A DNA stretch of 64,000 bases from Phragmites australis (GCF_958298935.1 NC_084927.1:13730001-13794000); one strand, 5' to 3'; shown: positions 1 to 17,341, counted from the stretch's first letter. The notes: a model not told the origin generated them from the sequence alone. Program-made: numbers and translations.

Positions 1-688
1 CGGTAGTGGAGAGGAGCGCCGTTGCTGCTTCGGTCTTGGAAGTGTTGGGAAGCGCGTTTCTTCCATTAGCAGCAGGGAACGACACTTGGTGAATGAAGGC
101 AAAGGATTCATCATGGCGATGACAATGGCAGCATGAGCCATGCGTGGGTTCAGACCGCGCGATGTGTTGAGGACGAGTGTGCAATCCTGAACGGGGGAAT
201 CCGCATCGTGTAGGGTGTCAACGAGGCGCTTCTGCTCTTTGCAATATGCGGTGATGCTGAGGTCGCCTTTTTGAAGACCATGCATGCCATTGAGGAGGAT
301 GATGGAACGACTCTCCTTGTTACCGCAGAAGAGAATCTCAGCGGTGTACAGCGTGCGAGCGTCCTGATCCTTGTCGAGAATGATGTGCAGGACGTCGCTG
401 GCAATGGAGCCGTACATGGTCGATCGGACGGCGTAGTCATCTTGAAGCCATGCTGGGTCGGTTGGTGCAGCAGGAGCCAACCCGTCGACGTGGCGGAGGA
501 GTCCATGGCGACCAAGGAGAGCTTGCTAAAAGATGCTCCACATGGTGAAGTTGCCATGCTCCAGATATAGAGTAATTGGAACCAGAACCCGTGTTGCTTT
601 GGCGAGAGAGGCAGCAGCGGATGAAAAGGTTTGTGGTGGTGGGCGTCGCACCAGAGGTGGTGTTGGACAGTGGTTGTTCGGTGGCCAT
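1..688 (-). pseudogene. Copia gag (UBN2-type) fragment, frameshifted
   Basis: The likely start at 688 reads MATEQPLSNTTSGATP, and the reading frame shifts at least once before the conserved gag core. The core, in one long open frame from about plus 500 down to the window start, includes SIILLNGMHGLQKGDLSI and KRLVDTLHDADSPV, typical of the UBN2-family gag of plant Copia elements (nucleocapsid precursor, binds element RNA). The zinc knuckle and pol would lie to the left of the window. Frameshifts make it a pseudogene here. Confidence 0.75.
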
Positions 689-705
689 GGCAGGGAGAGG
701 AGGAT

Positions 706-723
706 CGATTCAAACTGATACCA
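706..723 (-). other. Primer-binding site of the Copia element
   Basis: The minus strand reads TGGTATCAGTTTGAATCG directly after the LTR. TGGTATCAG is the usual Copia primer-binding site complementary to initiator methionine tRNA. Confidence 0.8.
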
Positions 724-938
724 TGTAAGAAAGAATGAGGGAGTTCTGGGAATGCCGCACACAGCACATGGCTGCAGGGCTCCATATATTTATACCCATA
801 AAAGAGGGATTACAGGGGCTATAATGATCCATTAAGGATCACAATTATAGCTGTACGAATCTGTAATGAATGCAGTAAATAGAGAATAATATCTCTGCAG
901 TAAGTGTGGAGTAATATCAGGGATTGAAATCTCTAACA
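724..938 (-). repeat. 5' LTR of the Copia element (215 bp)
   Basis: On the minus strand it begins TGTTAGAG and ends CTTACA, with the canonical TG...CA termini. A TATA-like stretch (TATAAATATA) lies near plus position 790. A primer-binding site follows immediately, which fixes the inner boundary at 724. Confidence 0.85.
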
Positions 939-987
939 CTTTTTAACTGAACCTTATATGTATTACTAATTATTGTCTATTTTTCAG

Positions 988-5968
<4,981 letters not shown>

Positions 5969-6980
5969 GGTGAGCCTTAGCTTTTCTTAAAAAATAGGAA
6001 CTAGTCCAATTCTGATTTCCCTTGAAACTTGTCCACCAAGTCTGATTTTCCCCCCTGAACTCGAAAACCAGAAATCATACCCTCCTCATCTCTCAAAACT
6101 GCCCAAATTACCCCCCTGTGCCATTTCGAGGTGGTTTCCAAGGCGGTTTCAGCTGACACTGCTCACACATGGCAGTGGGCCCTACATGTCAGATTCCATG
6201 TCACTTCCTCTTCGTCCTCCTTTACTCTCTCTCCTTCGGTGCTCCACCTTAGCCTGCAACCTAGCTCGCCATGACACCTCGCTGGCAGGGTTGAGGCGGT
6301 TGAACACCAGGGAGGCATACTCTAGATCCCCACGGCGAAGACGATGACCTCGAAGCTCTCTGCAGCTGCGTCGAGGAAGGCCTTGATTGGCCACACATCC
6401 TCCTTTTAAGCGACGGGGCGTGAGCGAGGACCGAAGGCTGCTTTGTTGGTAGAGGAGGTTAGGGAGAGGAGGAGCTTCACCCACCACTCAAGAAATCTCC
6501 TTCCCTACAAGTCCTAGCTTCTCACAACAGCATGCAAATCCGAGCACATCGAGTTCCTTAGGACGTGGGCACTGGCCCTCGTGGCTTGTACCAGCTGGTA
6601 GCGAAATTTTCTTCCTTGATCGGACTCGTAGTAAAAGTTTTGGATTTTTCAAGTCAAGAACTGTCATACTAGATTACTTTGAGCATCTGTAAGCTGACCG
6701 CATTGCTTTTTGCAGGACAGATAACATGACGTACCCTCCAGGCAGGAACGGTTGCTCTTGAGCATGTATAGTTATTAGAGGCTTCATGTGCTGATAGAAG
6801 CGGTTATCGTCTTCAGAGTTTCAGCCTGAGTTGAACTAGGAGGGATCGTGTACATGAGTGATTCTTTCGGTTAGATTATGTGCTTAATGTTTCACATAAG
6901 TAGGATTAAGTTCTTGTAAAGTTGCCACTCTGTTGTCAGATGGTTCAATATAACTTATAGTAGGCATTGTTTATAATGTA
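5969..6980 (+). other. Phototropin 3' UTR with a likely intron (about 5970-6715)
   Basis: Immediately after the stop codon comes AGGTGAGCC, a good donor, and TTTTTGCAGGACAG near 6709-6720 is a good acceptor. The intervening 746 bp carries repeat-like sequence (CCCCCCTGAACTCG, a GC-rich block 6180-6480) and no homologous coding sequence. Downstream, 6716-6980 is AT-rich and plausibly the terminal exon. RNA evidence would be needed to confirm it. Confidence 0.5.
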
Positions 6981-7499
6981 TTTTAGAAAGTTTTGAAGGA
7001 CTTCTTTTCTCGCAATTACTAATACGCATAAATTATCAGGATGTTCCTACTAGCTCTAGTTTGAAACAAATGTCGCCGCAGAGCGTGTGGTTAAACTTTA
7101 AAATCTTGGATAGTGACCACGAGAATCCGCCCAAGAGGTAAAGAGGTTCTTTTTTTTCTCCGATCAAAGATGACAATGCATACGTGCTCATATCTATCAC
7201 ATGTCTACTAATTTTGTTACTGGAACACTGGGGCGTGTGTCATAGCACCAGGTGGTTCACGCCTGGAGGTAGGAGGTCAGACACTCTCACCCTGCACTTG
7301 ACTAGAGTGTCCAACTGTCCATTGCATGCTCAATTAATTTTTAGAATCACCGACATAACTAAGAATTAAACGACTGAGCTCAAATTTCTGTTTGCAAAAA
7401 TTGAAATCTTGAGCTTCAAACAGATCTCCCAACTGTGCGGTAGGTTGTTAATAGTGGCACGCCAAGGTTTTAACATACATTGTTAAAATCTTAAAAGCT
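6981..7499. other. Intergenic sequence, nothing recognised
   Basis: AT-rich, no long open frame with recognisable motifs on either strand and no clear repeat structure. The right end runs into the diverged start of the following LTR. Confidence 0.5.
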
Positions 7500-8616
7500 A
7501 CCGGATACTTTAAAGCATCGGATAGTCCGGTGATGAACGGATGTGCACCGGATACTTTCACCGAAGCAATTTACGGAGAGAAGAAGGAAAGGCTCGGATG
7601 GCTCAGGATAAGTCACTGGATAGTACAACGATGGGGATGAAGTATACACCGAAGTGTCTGGTGTTCACAGAGGTTTAAGTGGGGTTCTAATGGCTATTTT
7701 GTGACAGTGTACTCACTGGATGAACCGATGTTAGTACTATTATTCTCACCGGATCATCCAGTGTTAACAAATTTTCTGAGCCGTTAGGTTAACGGCTAGT
7801 GCATTGGTTTGAGGCTATAAATACCCCTCTACTCAGTCATTTGATGATGTGGCATGCTACTGGAGTCTAGAGGAAGCTCATACACACTTGAGTAGACATC
7901 CAAACCACCAAAGTACTTAAAGTGATTATTCAAGGCAATTAAGTACAAGATTAGTGAGTGATTAGTGCTTATAGGCTTAGAGAGAGTGTTGCTAGGTGAT
8001 TACTGCCTAGAGAGTGGATCAATGAGTGATCCAACCTTGTACCAAGTGGTACGTCGGCACCTTGGAGTTTTGGTGACTCGTCGGCAAGCTTGTTGACCCT
8101 CCTACTTGGTGTGGAGCGATAACAAGAAGCATTTATAGGGACGCAGAGACCTTTGCCTTGGTGGCTCAAGCTCTGAAGTGATTACGGCGGTAAGGGACTA
8201 AAAGAGAGGCTAATGATGAGACCTTGCATTGGTGGCTTGGTGCCTCATCTAAGTGGAGGCTTTGTCTTTGTGACTTGGTAGCTCAAGAGCTGTGACCGGG
8301 TGCCGACTGGGAGCATATCTTTTATAGAGCTCTAACATGGACTAGAGGTGGTATTCATACCATCGATACCACAGGATAAATATTCTTGTGCCGAGTTTAC
8401 TCTCTCTACCTTATTTACGTTTTCGCATTTATATTCTTGCAATTTACCTTATTAGATAGGGTGCAAGTGCTTTAATCGGTAGAATAGACACACTAGATAA
8501 ATATAAAGCACAGATAGAATTTAATATAGGTTTATCTTGTGTAGTTTTTCGAGCAGAATAGATTCTAAGTGTGCTAATTCACCCCCCCCCCTCTTAGGAC
8601 GTCACCGATCCCTTCA
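7500..8616 (+). mobile_element. Solo or truncated LTR, same family as the gag-only element
   Basis: Plus-strand relative of the LTRs at 15599-17341 and 20438-22198. Shared blocks include GGCTATAAATACCCCT (TATA box at 7816-7823), GAGAGTGGATCAATGAGTGATCC, CTTGGTGTGGAG, CATACCATCGATACCAC, ACTCTCTCTACCTTATTTA and the end CGTCACCGATCCCTTCA. It has the family's CCGGAT/CCGGTG motif array in its first 300 bp. The left end is diverged or lost, and no internal region is attached, so it is a solo or 5'-truncated LTR. Confidence 0.8.
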
Positions 8617-9129
8617 GTTGCTCTAATATGTTTGCATAACTATAATTTAAAGCAAATCAAACCCTCTCCATCTCCCTCCCATCTCTTCTCCTACCCTCAC
8701 TGGTTCTTTGCTTTTGTTGTCTCTCTCGGACGAGTGAGTGAAATGTATCCTCTCTCTTCTTGGATTGCTACAATTGTTGAGGATGCAAGAGGGAATTTGT
8801 TTCTCTCTTAGGTTCTGGAGAAGTTGTTGCCTCCAGAATCAGCTGGCTTGAGAGGTTGGTCCTTTGGCAACTATAATTTTCTTTCAGAAGATTATTTGTC
8901 CTAAGTGTGTAATAACTAGTATGCCTCTAAATCATACGAGACTTGCTTGGCTGCTAAATAAGAGCAAATGTCATTATTGTCATTAACTTTTTTATATTTT
9001 AAAATAATTTCATATAAAGGTAAAGTACAACAATAAAAAATTGATTACATTCTCTCACTCCAAAATAGCAAGACCAACTAAACCATTGATATCACTAAGT
9101 CCAACAAAATGCTAGTCAAGTCTAATACC
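8617..9129. other. Stretch without recognised features
   Basis: AT-rich sequence next to the Harbinger relic. Parts may be its non-coding flank. No open frame or repeat motif could be supported. Confidence 0.4.
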
Positions 9130-10210
9130 AATGATCATGGTACCAAAGTGACGGCAATAAAAACATGTAATGTGCCCATGTCACTTTCATCTCTCGCACT
9201 ACCATCATCTATGATAGCTTGGGTAGCTTGAACGCATGCATCTTCATTAATACAGTTTTTAAAATCTGCATCATCTATAACATTATACTTAATAAAATTA
9301 AGAAGAGACATTACAATAATTATGATTTTTGATTGCTTCTCTGTTGGATAGCTAGACAAGTTTAAGAGAATATGTCACTTCATCTTTAGAATTTTAAAGC
9401 AACACTTGATCACATTTTGAAGGGATGAATGTTTATGGTTGAACACCCACTTCAATCCTACTAGGTGGTGACCATTTGGAATTCAGACATATGATACCTT
9501 TGACCTTTTGTATGGTGCTAGAAACCCCTTTTGGTTAGGATATCATGAATAGATGAGATGATACTTCCCTACATAGCATAAGTGTTAGTGTAGTGTTTGA
9601 TACCTAATTAATTGTAATAAAATGTATGCCTTTACGTATGATACCTTCTAGGGGAGAGTATCTAGCAATATGCAAGTTTCACGAACAGATCTAGGCCAAG
9701 CAGTGACAAGAAATGTGAAGTTCATATCCAAATCACAAACTGCTATAATATTTTGTGAAACATATCCATTTCGGACAAAATATTTAAGTTGTTCATTTAA
9801 TGGCACAATTACAAGTACGTGTGTTACATCAATTGCACCAATGCAATTCTTGAAATGAGGCCAAAACCAACTGAGGATCTTTATGTTTTATGATGTCAAC
9901 AGCCCAACCATTGATACTATCTAATACCTCCTACTAATAGTTTATGTTGAATGGCCAAACCAATTCTTGACTTGTCTATTAGATTGAGGTGCACTACATG
10001 TCCACAAAAATATTGCTAATGCTTCTTTGCTACAAAGTTCTTTAGTTGATTTTAAGCCATAATCATTTGCAAATGTTTCATGGAGCCATCAGAAAACTGA
10101 TCTCCTCATGTCGTAACACTCACTATCTTTAGTTAGCTTTCTTCAACCAAAAGCTTCCCAAAAGCTATCCTAGGCCTAAATACTAGGAATATGAAGTTCC
10201 ATCATGCATA
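9130..10210 (-). pseudogene. PIF/Harbinger transposase relic (DDE_Tnp_4 type)
   Basis: Minus-strand translation across several frames shows FKNCIGAIDVTHVLVIVP followed by YFVRNGYVSQNIIAVCDLD and FLVTAWPRSV. These match the plant PIF/Harbinger nuclease core (usual forms GAIDGTH, SQN..A.CDFD.RF). The first two catalytic aspartates are visible. Stops (for example after CILLDTLP) and frame changes break it, and the third acidic residue was not located with confidence. Upstream text (ECYDMRRSVF, KALAIFL-like) fits the N-terminal part. A dead transposase copy; no terminal inverted repeats were found. Confidence 0.7.
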
Positions 10211-10281
10211 TGCCTCGGCTCGTAGGAAAGTAGACCGTATAAAGAAGTTGAAGAGGGAGGATGGCACATGGCTAACAAATT

Positions 10282-10494
10282 ATGTTGCTTCCAATATTAT
10301 GGAGCAGTTTAGCTCAAATACAGGCACATGAACGGCCGGCCGAACTTTTGGAGGCGGTGGAAAGCAAGGTATCGACGGGCATGAACGAGACCTTAATGGT
10401 AGAGTTCGCAACCGACAAGATTAAGGCAGCTCAGGATAGTATAGGAGATGTAAATGCACCTTCACTAGGCCTTCACCTGTGTACAAGCTTGTGA
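10282..10494 (+). other. Unidentified small open frame between two transposon relics
   Basis: A 70-residue open frame; the same stretch in another frame reads ARRKVDRIKKLKREDGTWL just upstream, which resembles the linker before the reverse transcriptase of plant LINEs. Neither reading is long enough to decide. It lies between the Harbinger relic and the hAT end, so transposon debris is more likely than a host gene. Confidence 0.25.
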
Positions 10495-10575
10495 GCATGT
10501 CCTTTACTTTACTTGGATATGCTTGGAGAAGCATTATGTATGTACGGTGCTTACCTAATTAAGAAGGGGCTCATC

Positions 10576-12205
10576 CAGTGGCGGGCCTAGGATTTTAAAT
10601 TTGGGTGTACATACGGTATTATATATAGCTGATTTATTTTATAACCATAAATATTAAACAACATCAAGATCCAAAGCAAAAATTATTCATAATAATGATA
10701 GCATCTAAGATAATATAAACAAACTAAAAAATTGAAATTAGAATTCAACTTTATGGTTCCTCGTATTTTGAAACACAACTATGATTGCATCATCCTCAAC
10801 TTGCAAAAAGAAGTCCTGCTTAATAAATGTGACCAAACAATCATTCATGCATTGGCTCCCTATTCTATCCTTAGCTTGTTCTTCACATAAGCCATTGAAG
10901 AAAACACCCTGTTAACACTAGCTATCACTACATGAAGAATTAGCACCAATTTGAGAAGCTTGTAAACAACTTCAAAAGTGTCACTCTTTAAACCTTTCAT
11001 CCCTTCAACAAGCTTAATAGAAAGATTGGCGAGATTTTTTCACATCTTTAAACCTCTCATCCCTTCACACATCTGTGATATAATTTCTTAGTTGATTGGG
11101 AAGTTTCAACATTTCATCATTTGTGAAATCCTTAGATAAAATTGAGCAAGCTTAACCAAATCTCCTTATCAAATGCAACAAATAAATCAATAGGATTGAA
11201 TGATACCATGCAAATAAGTAATTTTGTGTCCACCTCATCAAACCGGCTATCAAGTTCCCGAAGTTTCCTATCAATGACACCCAAAAACATATCAACATGA
11301 AAGCGGTGTTTATTTGTGACTTCACCATAGAACCTTGCAGATCTTCCAACCAGCTTGTAGCGACCATCCATATCAGCAATTTTGATCTTATGCTTCACAC
11401 AAAAAGAAATGGCACCTTGAAGAAGTATCTCATCCACCATCTTCCCACAATAGCTACAATTCTTCCTTTGTGATATAAACATCTTGTGGGCTATTATTTT
11501 ACTTTTTTTAGCATTCTTTTAGAACCACCGTGTTAACTTTTTGAAAATTATTTGCTAGAAAATTTAAAAGCTCAAGGAAATTTTCTTTATTTTTAGAATC
11601 TTCATTTTCATCATGCCCACGAAAAGTCAACCCTTGTCTCAAAAGAAACCTTATGCACCTAAGTGACCATGTCAAGCGGGCTACGTAAAGAACATTGTAT
11701 TGTTTGGTTATCAAAGCAAATGAATGTTGAATTGATGTTTTAGGTTTCACAAATAAATCATATTTCTCTTAAGCTTGATTGTGGGCAATCTTAATATCAC
11801 CAACATGTTTCCTAAACACCTCTTTATGGTTCCAATTTTTAAATCCCCCATTCACAAAAGCATCTCTGCCAGCATGACTATTATCCATGAACAAATAACA
11901 AACAAAGCAAAAGATAGCTTCTCTATCCACACTATACTCAACCCGACACATACCTCCAATCATTCTTCTTTTAAAATTATGGTCCCGTGGTTGACAAGGC
12001 CCCAATGCAAGGAATCCCCTTCTCACCCTATCTTGATCATTGATATCATAATCTGCAATTGGGATCCTCTTCTCAGGATCATGCGGAAGCAAGTCAACGT
12101 CATAAATTCCATCATCACTGGCATCCACTTGAGTCACTTCATTCTCTTCAGCCTCTTCATGAACTGCATCATAATTATCATCATTTTCAATAATTGGAGA
12201 TAATA
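10576..12205 (-). mobile_element. hAT element (TTF-zinc-finger transposase), 3' half and terminal repeat
   Basis: The left edge reads CAGTGGCGGGCCTAGG, the usual terminal inverted repeat start of this grass hAT group. Inside, the minus strand codes a TTF-type zinc-finger transposase. The element is split by the insertion that begins at 12206; a further piece of the same gene lies at 22334-22518. The opposite terminal repeat was not found in the window. Confidence 0.75.
10750..12205 (-). pseudogene. hAT transposase, TTF-zinc-finger type, broken
   Basis: Transposase fragments on the minus strand. N-terminal piece (12205-11769): acidic linker, then FLALGPCQPRDHNFKRRM, YSVDREAIFCFVCYLF (TTF zinc-finger core) and GFKNWNHKEVFRKHVG. 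Middle piece (about 11750-11510). C-terminal piece (11482-11132): GRSARFYGEVTNKHRFHVDM, FDEVDTKLLICMVSFNP, as in zinc-finger MYM/TTF-type hAT proteins, running into the dimerisation region. The pieces are in different frames with stops between them, so the gene is dead. The 5' end is displaced to 22334-22518 by a 10-kb insertion. Confidence 0.75.
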
Positions 12206-15200
12206 TGTAACACCCTAGGGGCAACAAAACCTAGAATGCCACTTAACTACACAACCTACAACTGAACTTACAGAAAATTCAGTAGCATCTCTTCTCTATT
12301 TTAAGTAATACGGGAGCAAAAACATAGATAAAAAAGATGTAAGACATAGCACAATAGCATTTAAAAAATTATCCTAACAAGAAACATGAGTAAACTATTA
12401 AGCTCAACATCATAACAACACTATAAACTTTGAACATACGACTCTAATGACTTAAGATAATTTATTATTACAACTCAATGATATTAAGTGTAGATATGAA
12501 GTGTAAGACGTGCTTCTAATCCCTTCCCTTCATGCTAGCTTCAAGAACAACCTAGGGGAGAAATTGCAAGGGTGAGATTGGAAAATCTCAGCAAGTGAAT
12601 AACTTTAACAAACTATTTAAACCACAATAGATTAAATAATAGTTTAATATTGTAACAAGTATTCAGAAGAGCATCATGATAACAACATTCATAGCATCAT
12701 CATTCTACAACATTTGTAAAGCTCCATTTCTTCATGTTAAGGACTATGTGATCATAGAAAAACTATGACATCATAAGTTTGTAAAAGAACTACTCCCCAA
12801 CTCGAATAACCTATGATTCATAAGGAACAATAGATAACAACCTACCAAACCACCAACATATATAACCGTAAGTGTAGGTGTTGCACACGATTCAACATAA
12901 GCACAATAAAATGAAATAATTTCTATAGTGCATATGAATGCAATGTAAAACTACATATAAAATATTCATAATTCCAAAAGTCATACCACAATGCATATAA
13001 CCACTGAGAAGCATCGCTTCCAACAATAACTTCCAAAGCAACTGCAACGTATCCAACAATTACTTCCATAGCAATTTCGATATATAATGCTTCCACATAA
13101 ATAATCATCAATGATTGTAAATAAAATGCACATATATGCAGTGCAATGCATATGTCCACTACCTTCATACCCAACAAGGTATGAAGCTGCATCGTATTAC
13201 AGAATAGTCATATAATTTTCTCACTGACCTGGCTTATGTACTCTGAAATAGTTTGACTTTCTCACTAACCTGGCTCAAATGCAAAGAAATAAAATGCGAT
13301 GCTAATGGTATATTTCAATCGTAAGAAAGAGAACCACATAGTTCAACATTCTCCATATATCCACATATAAGGCATACTTAAAGGTAAATGACAAAAGTTA
13401 TGATCATCAATATGTATCAACATGTATAACATACTTCAAATTGTCGAGTAGACTACTCCACTATAAAGCCTCATATATTGTTTTTATGCAAAACATAGAC
13501 AGGATAAGTACTACACATATGCCAACTCCTGATTCACCATTTTCATCTTTTACATCATGTACAAAATAACAGGACTGCATTATCAACAACTTATGACCAT
13601 ATAAAATAGTAAAAGTTATGAACTTCACTTAAACCCCCACCTTCATACTTTAAGGACTTAGGTACAACCTTCATTTAGATATGAGTGGATAGCATGTCCA
13701 TTTTATCTTCCATTTAGTATGATTTTCCAATCAACTTCACTACCTCCATCAAAGGTCATAGTATGACGGCTGCTTTAAACTACATAACCCGCAACATTAT
13801 CCTCATGTATTCCAACCATTGAAAGGTAAAAGGTGTGGATGTGCTAAAAGATTCTAAAACCACAAAAATCGACGCAACCACTACACTAAGCTTCATCACC
13901 AATAAACCCCTTAAGGAAACAAATAATCTTTATATCATAATTAAAGTAATTCATGTCACGGATGGGCCACATAAGCAAGCATCACGCATAAACATTATAT
14001 CAACAACCACATTCTAAATTTCTAAAGCCATCATAGAGGAGTATTATCATACAAACATGAAGCAATGTACTAACAACATAGTCGCATTACCATCTTCTTA
14101 TCTGAACCTTCCAACATAAAAAGCATGGCAGGTACAATACCTCAAATTATTGAATATAATCATGTGTGGTGTATTTTAAAGATGTAAGTAGTAAAAATAA
14201 CAGGTTAAAGTTATAGCAACACAATAGCTACGTTCACTTGCCTTTATGGATGACGAGAATGGCAAGCCTCAAGTGCGATTCAGAGCACCATCACCTAATT
14301 TCACAACCACATCTCACCACAAGCACTCTAAGTAACAAGCACATATAGAATATAAGACGCTACTATGCCCAAAACTCTCATACAAGCAAAAACCGTTAAA
14401 AATAGCACACCTCGCATTCATTCGATAAGAGCAATAATGCTTCTCTTTTTTTATTATGTATTTTTATACTATAGATATAATGGAAAATAATTACATTAAA
14501 TTTTTATTCTATTGGATTGGATTCGTTAGAGAATTCGAAGAATCGATATCTATAGAACAAGAAGTACACATTTTGTAGAGAATATATTTTTATTCTACCA
14601 TTAAGGTGACCTAAAAGGCAACTATGAAAGGCTTAAAAAATTGTCTAAAAATTCAGGCAGCAAGATTCACATTTTTATATCTAATAAACCATACATACAA
14701 AAATTTAAAAAATTCAATACGACATATAACCTTTCATCCTCAACAACTTTTTTATAGATTTGATCTTCAGAAAAAGTCATTATCAAGCCCTAACCAAGCT
14801 CTGAATATTCATCAGTGTAATCTGTCAACAAATGACAACATCAAATTCAGATAACATAACCGGAATTCTACTTATACAAAAGTTGCACACTTCACCAATC
14901 TCGAAAAATTATGAAAAGTACTACAAGTTTGGTATTCATAGGAAAAACCAATTTGGCATCTAAGGTAGTCCAAAACTGAATAGATCAATTACTGTCCAAA
15001 ACCTCATCAGAATCTGACAACCAAAATAAAATTCATTTCCTATACTACTTGACCAAAAATTATGAAATAGGACTTAATGGAAAGGTTTTCAAATCCTCTA
15101 CCACTTTCTCAACTAAGCCAAAATTAATTCAGCCTCTAACAAGGCAAAAATCTAAGCTATAATTGAACTACATGAACTGCATTAAACAGACGAGCAGGAA

Positions 15201-15349
15201 CAATCAATTTAATAGTTCCTAATGGAACCTTGCCACTAATCGACCACCACATGAATAATCAAGCCCTAGAATATAGCAAAATAGAGGGAAAACAAGGATT
15301 CAATACCTAGAGCATGGAAAAACAGAATTGAAACAAGTCCTCCTCCTTT

Positions 15350-15430
15350 TACCTTATATGTTTTCTCTCTTCCCCCTTCTTCTCTTTCTCCTCCTCTCTC
15401 TTTTCTTCCCCCTTGTCTCTTCCTGTTCGG
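15350..15430. repeat. Pyrimidine-rich low-complexity tract
   Basis: CTCTTCCCCCTTCTTCTC-type CT-rich run within the large LTR. On the minus strand it would be a purine-rich leader stretch downstream of a candidate promoter. Confidence 0.6.
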
Positions 15431-15598
15431 AACTGTAGCACCAGAGCATTGTAGTGGATGGTTACTGTAGCAGGGGTGGCAGCCTTGTGGAGGGAGGGAG
15501 AGAAAGCCAATTCTTTGGAAAAAAGAGGTCGGTTTGGGCCTTAGGCCCAAAGTGGGGTGGCGGCTTGGGCATAGGTTGGGTTCAAGTGGGAAAAAGGG

Positions 15599-17341
15599 TG
15601 TGAGGATCGGTGACATCCAAAGAAGGGGGTGAATAATGACACTTAGAAACTATTCGGCTCCAAAAATAACACATGATAAACCTATCTCAATTTCTATCTA
15701 AATGTGCTCTAGATTTATCTAGTGTGTCTACTCTATCGATCAAAGCGCTTGCAACCTATCTAGGAAGGTAAATTGCAAGTAAATGTGGAAACATAAATAA
15801 GGTAGAGAGAGCAAACTCGGTACAAGGATTTTTTCTATGGTATCGATGGCATAAATACCACCCCTAGTCCATATTGGAGCTCCACCAAGTATATGCTCCC
15901 GGTCGGCACCTGGTCACGGCTATTGAGCCACCAAGTCACAAATAAAAGACCTCGACCCGAATGATCTTCCAAACCACAAAGGCAAGGTCTCACCACAAGC
16001 CTCTCTTCCAGTCCCATACCGCCGTGATCACTTCTAGCTTGAGCCACCAAGGCAAGGATCTTCACGTCCCCGTACACGTGTCTTGTCTTCACTCCACACC
16101 AAGTCAGAGGGTCAACAAGTTATCGGCGAGTCACAAAGACTCCAAGGCACCAGCATACCTCTTGGTACACAGTTGGATCACTCCTTTATCTACTCTCTAG
16201 GTTGCAACACCTAGCAATACTTCTCTGTAGGCCTAATAGCACTAATCACTCTCTAATATGTGCTAAATTACCTTGCATGAAAACTTAAGCACTTTGGTGG
16301 CATGGATGTCTTCTCAAATGTATATGGGATTCTCTGGATTCCAGCCCTTTCAAATGAATGAGTGGAGGGATATTTATAGTCTCAAACATACCAACTAGCC
16401 GTTGCCCCAACTACTTAGAAAAGTTGTTAACACCGGATGATCTGGTGTTCTCACTGAATCATGCGGTGAGTATATCCTCAGAAACTAGTCGTTAGAACCC
16501 CCACTGAACCCTCTGTGAATAGTATTCGATGTTCCTTCAAATCCATCACTAGACCTTCCGATGAGTTATCTTGAGCCATCCGAGCATTTGCATCTTCTGT
16601 GTGTAAATTGCTCCGATGAAGCCTCCGGTGTGCATCTCTTCATCACCAGACCATCCAGTGAGTTATCCTGAGCCAAACTGTACCTTTGCAGTCTCTCTGT
16701 ATAAAATGCTCCAATGAATTCATCTGGTGTTCATTCTATTCATACCGGACTATCCGGTGAGTTAAATCTTCTCCTTTTCCCCCTAAAAATACTCTGGTGC
16801 AACTATCTCTGTGATCACTGGACTATCCGGTGACTTCATCCTTCTTCTTCAACAGATGCATCCTCTCTAGTAGGAATGCTCCAGTGAGATCATTTGATGT
16901 GCACAAGCCAAACACCATACCATCCGGTCAACTAATCATCACTCTTCAGCATTTGCAACCCTCTCTATAAGAATTGCTCCGGTGTATATCTTTCGCTGAT
17001 CATCGGACCATCCAATGGGTTGTTCCATTTTTCCTTCCGAGTAGAAACACTTCAGTGAGTACACGGGTCTTAACACTAGACTATCAGGTGCCTTCTTTCT
17101 CCTCTGCTGAGAATACTCCAGTGATTATAGCCTTCAGTACGCTGGACCATCCCGTGAGAACAAATCTCCTGGGATTTCTCCAATTAAACCAAACTTTGTC
17201 CCGACTATGGTGGCTTCATCATATATTGCATCTATGAGACCTACTAATATATATTCTTGACAAATATATTAGTCCCATTGACTATGTTGTCATTAATCAC
17301 CAAAATCACAATTATGACCTAATAGGGCCATTTTCGCTACA
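15599..17341 (-). repeat. 3' LTR of the gag-only element
   Basis: On the plus strand TGTGAGGATC...GCTACA, 1743 bp. It contains dense short CCGGTGA/CACCGGA-like motifs (about 16430-17150). A TATA box on the minus strand corresponds to TATTTATA at 16371-16378. It aligns over its full length with the right LTR but has diverged visibly by substitution. Confidence 0.85.

Larger units (their letters stand above)
1..938 (-). mobile_element. Copia LTR retrotransposon, 5' part only, in a phototropin intron
   Basis: Read on the minus strand this is the start of a Ty1/copia element: LTR (938-724), primer-binding site (723-706), then gag running off the left edge. It sits in the intron before the first visible phototropin exon, antisense to the host gene, with its LTR edge only 49 bp before that exon. 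The LTR is short (215 bp), as in Ale/Hopscotch-like Copia lineages; the lineage name is inference. The other end and the target-site duplication lie outside the window. Confidence 0.85.

Noticed and set aside
150..785. 211-residue minus-strand frame starting inside the Copia LTR
   Set aside because: Its start is in the LTR and its text is Ser/Thr-rich without motifs. The true gag reading is in another frame (SIILLNGMHGLQKGD, KRLVDTLHDADSPV).
6182..6487. 101-residue minus-strand frame in the phototropin 3' UTR intron
   Set aside because: No motif, low-complexity Arg/Leu/Pro text, and it lies in repeat-like GC-rich sequence.
15266..15616. 116-residue minus-strand frame rich in Arg, Gly, Glu and Lys
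   Set aside because: It is the translation of a CT/GA-rich LTR leader tract and crosses the LTR boundary at 15599.
16430..17150. Regularly spaced short repeats resembling a CRISPR array
   Set aside because: Repeats are only 6-10 bp, degenerate, in both orientations, within an LTR of a plant retrotransposon.
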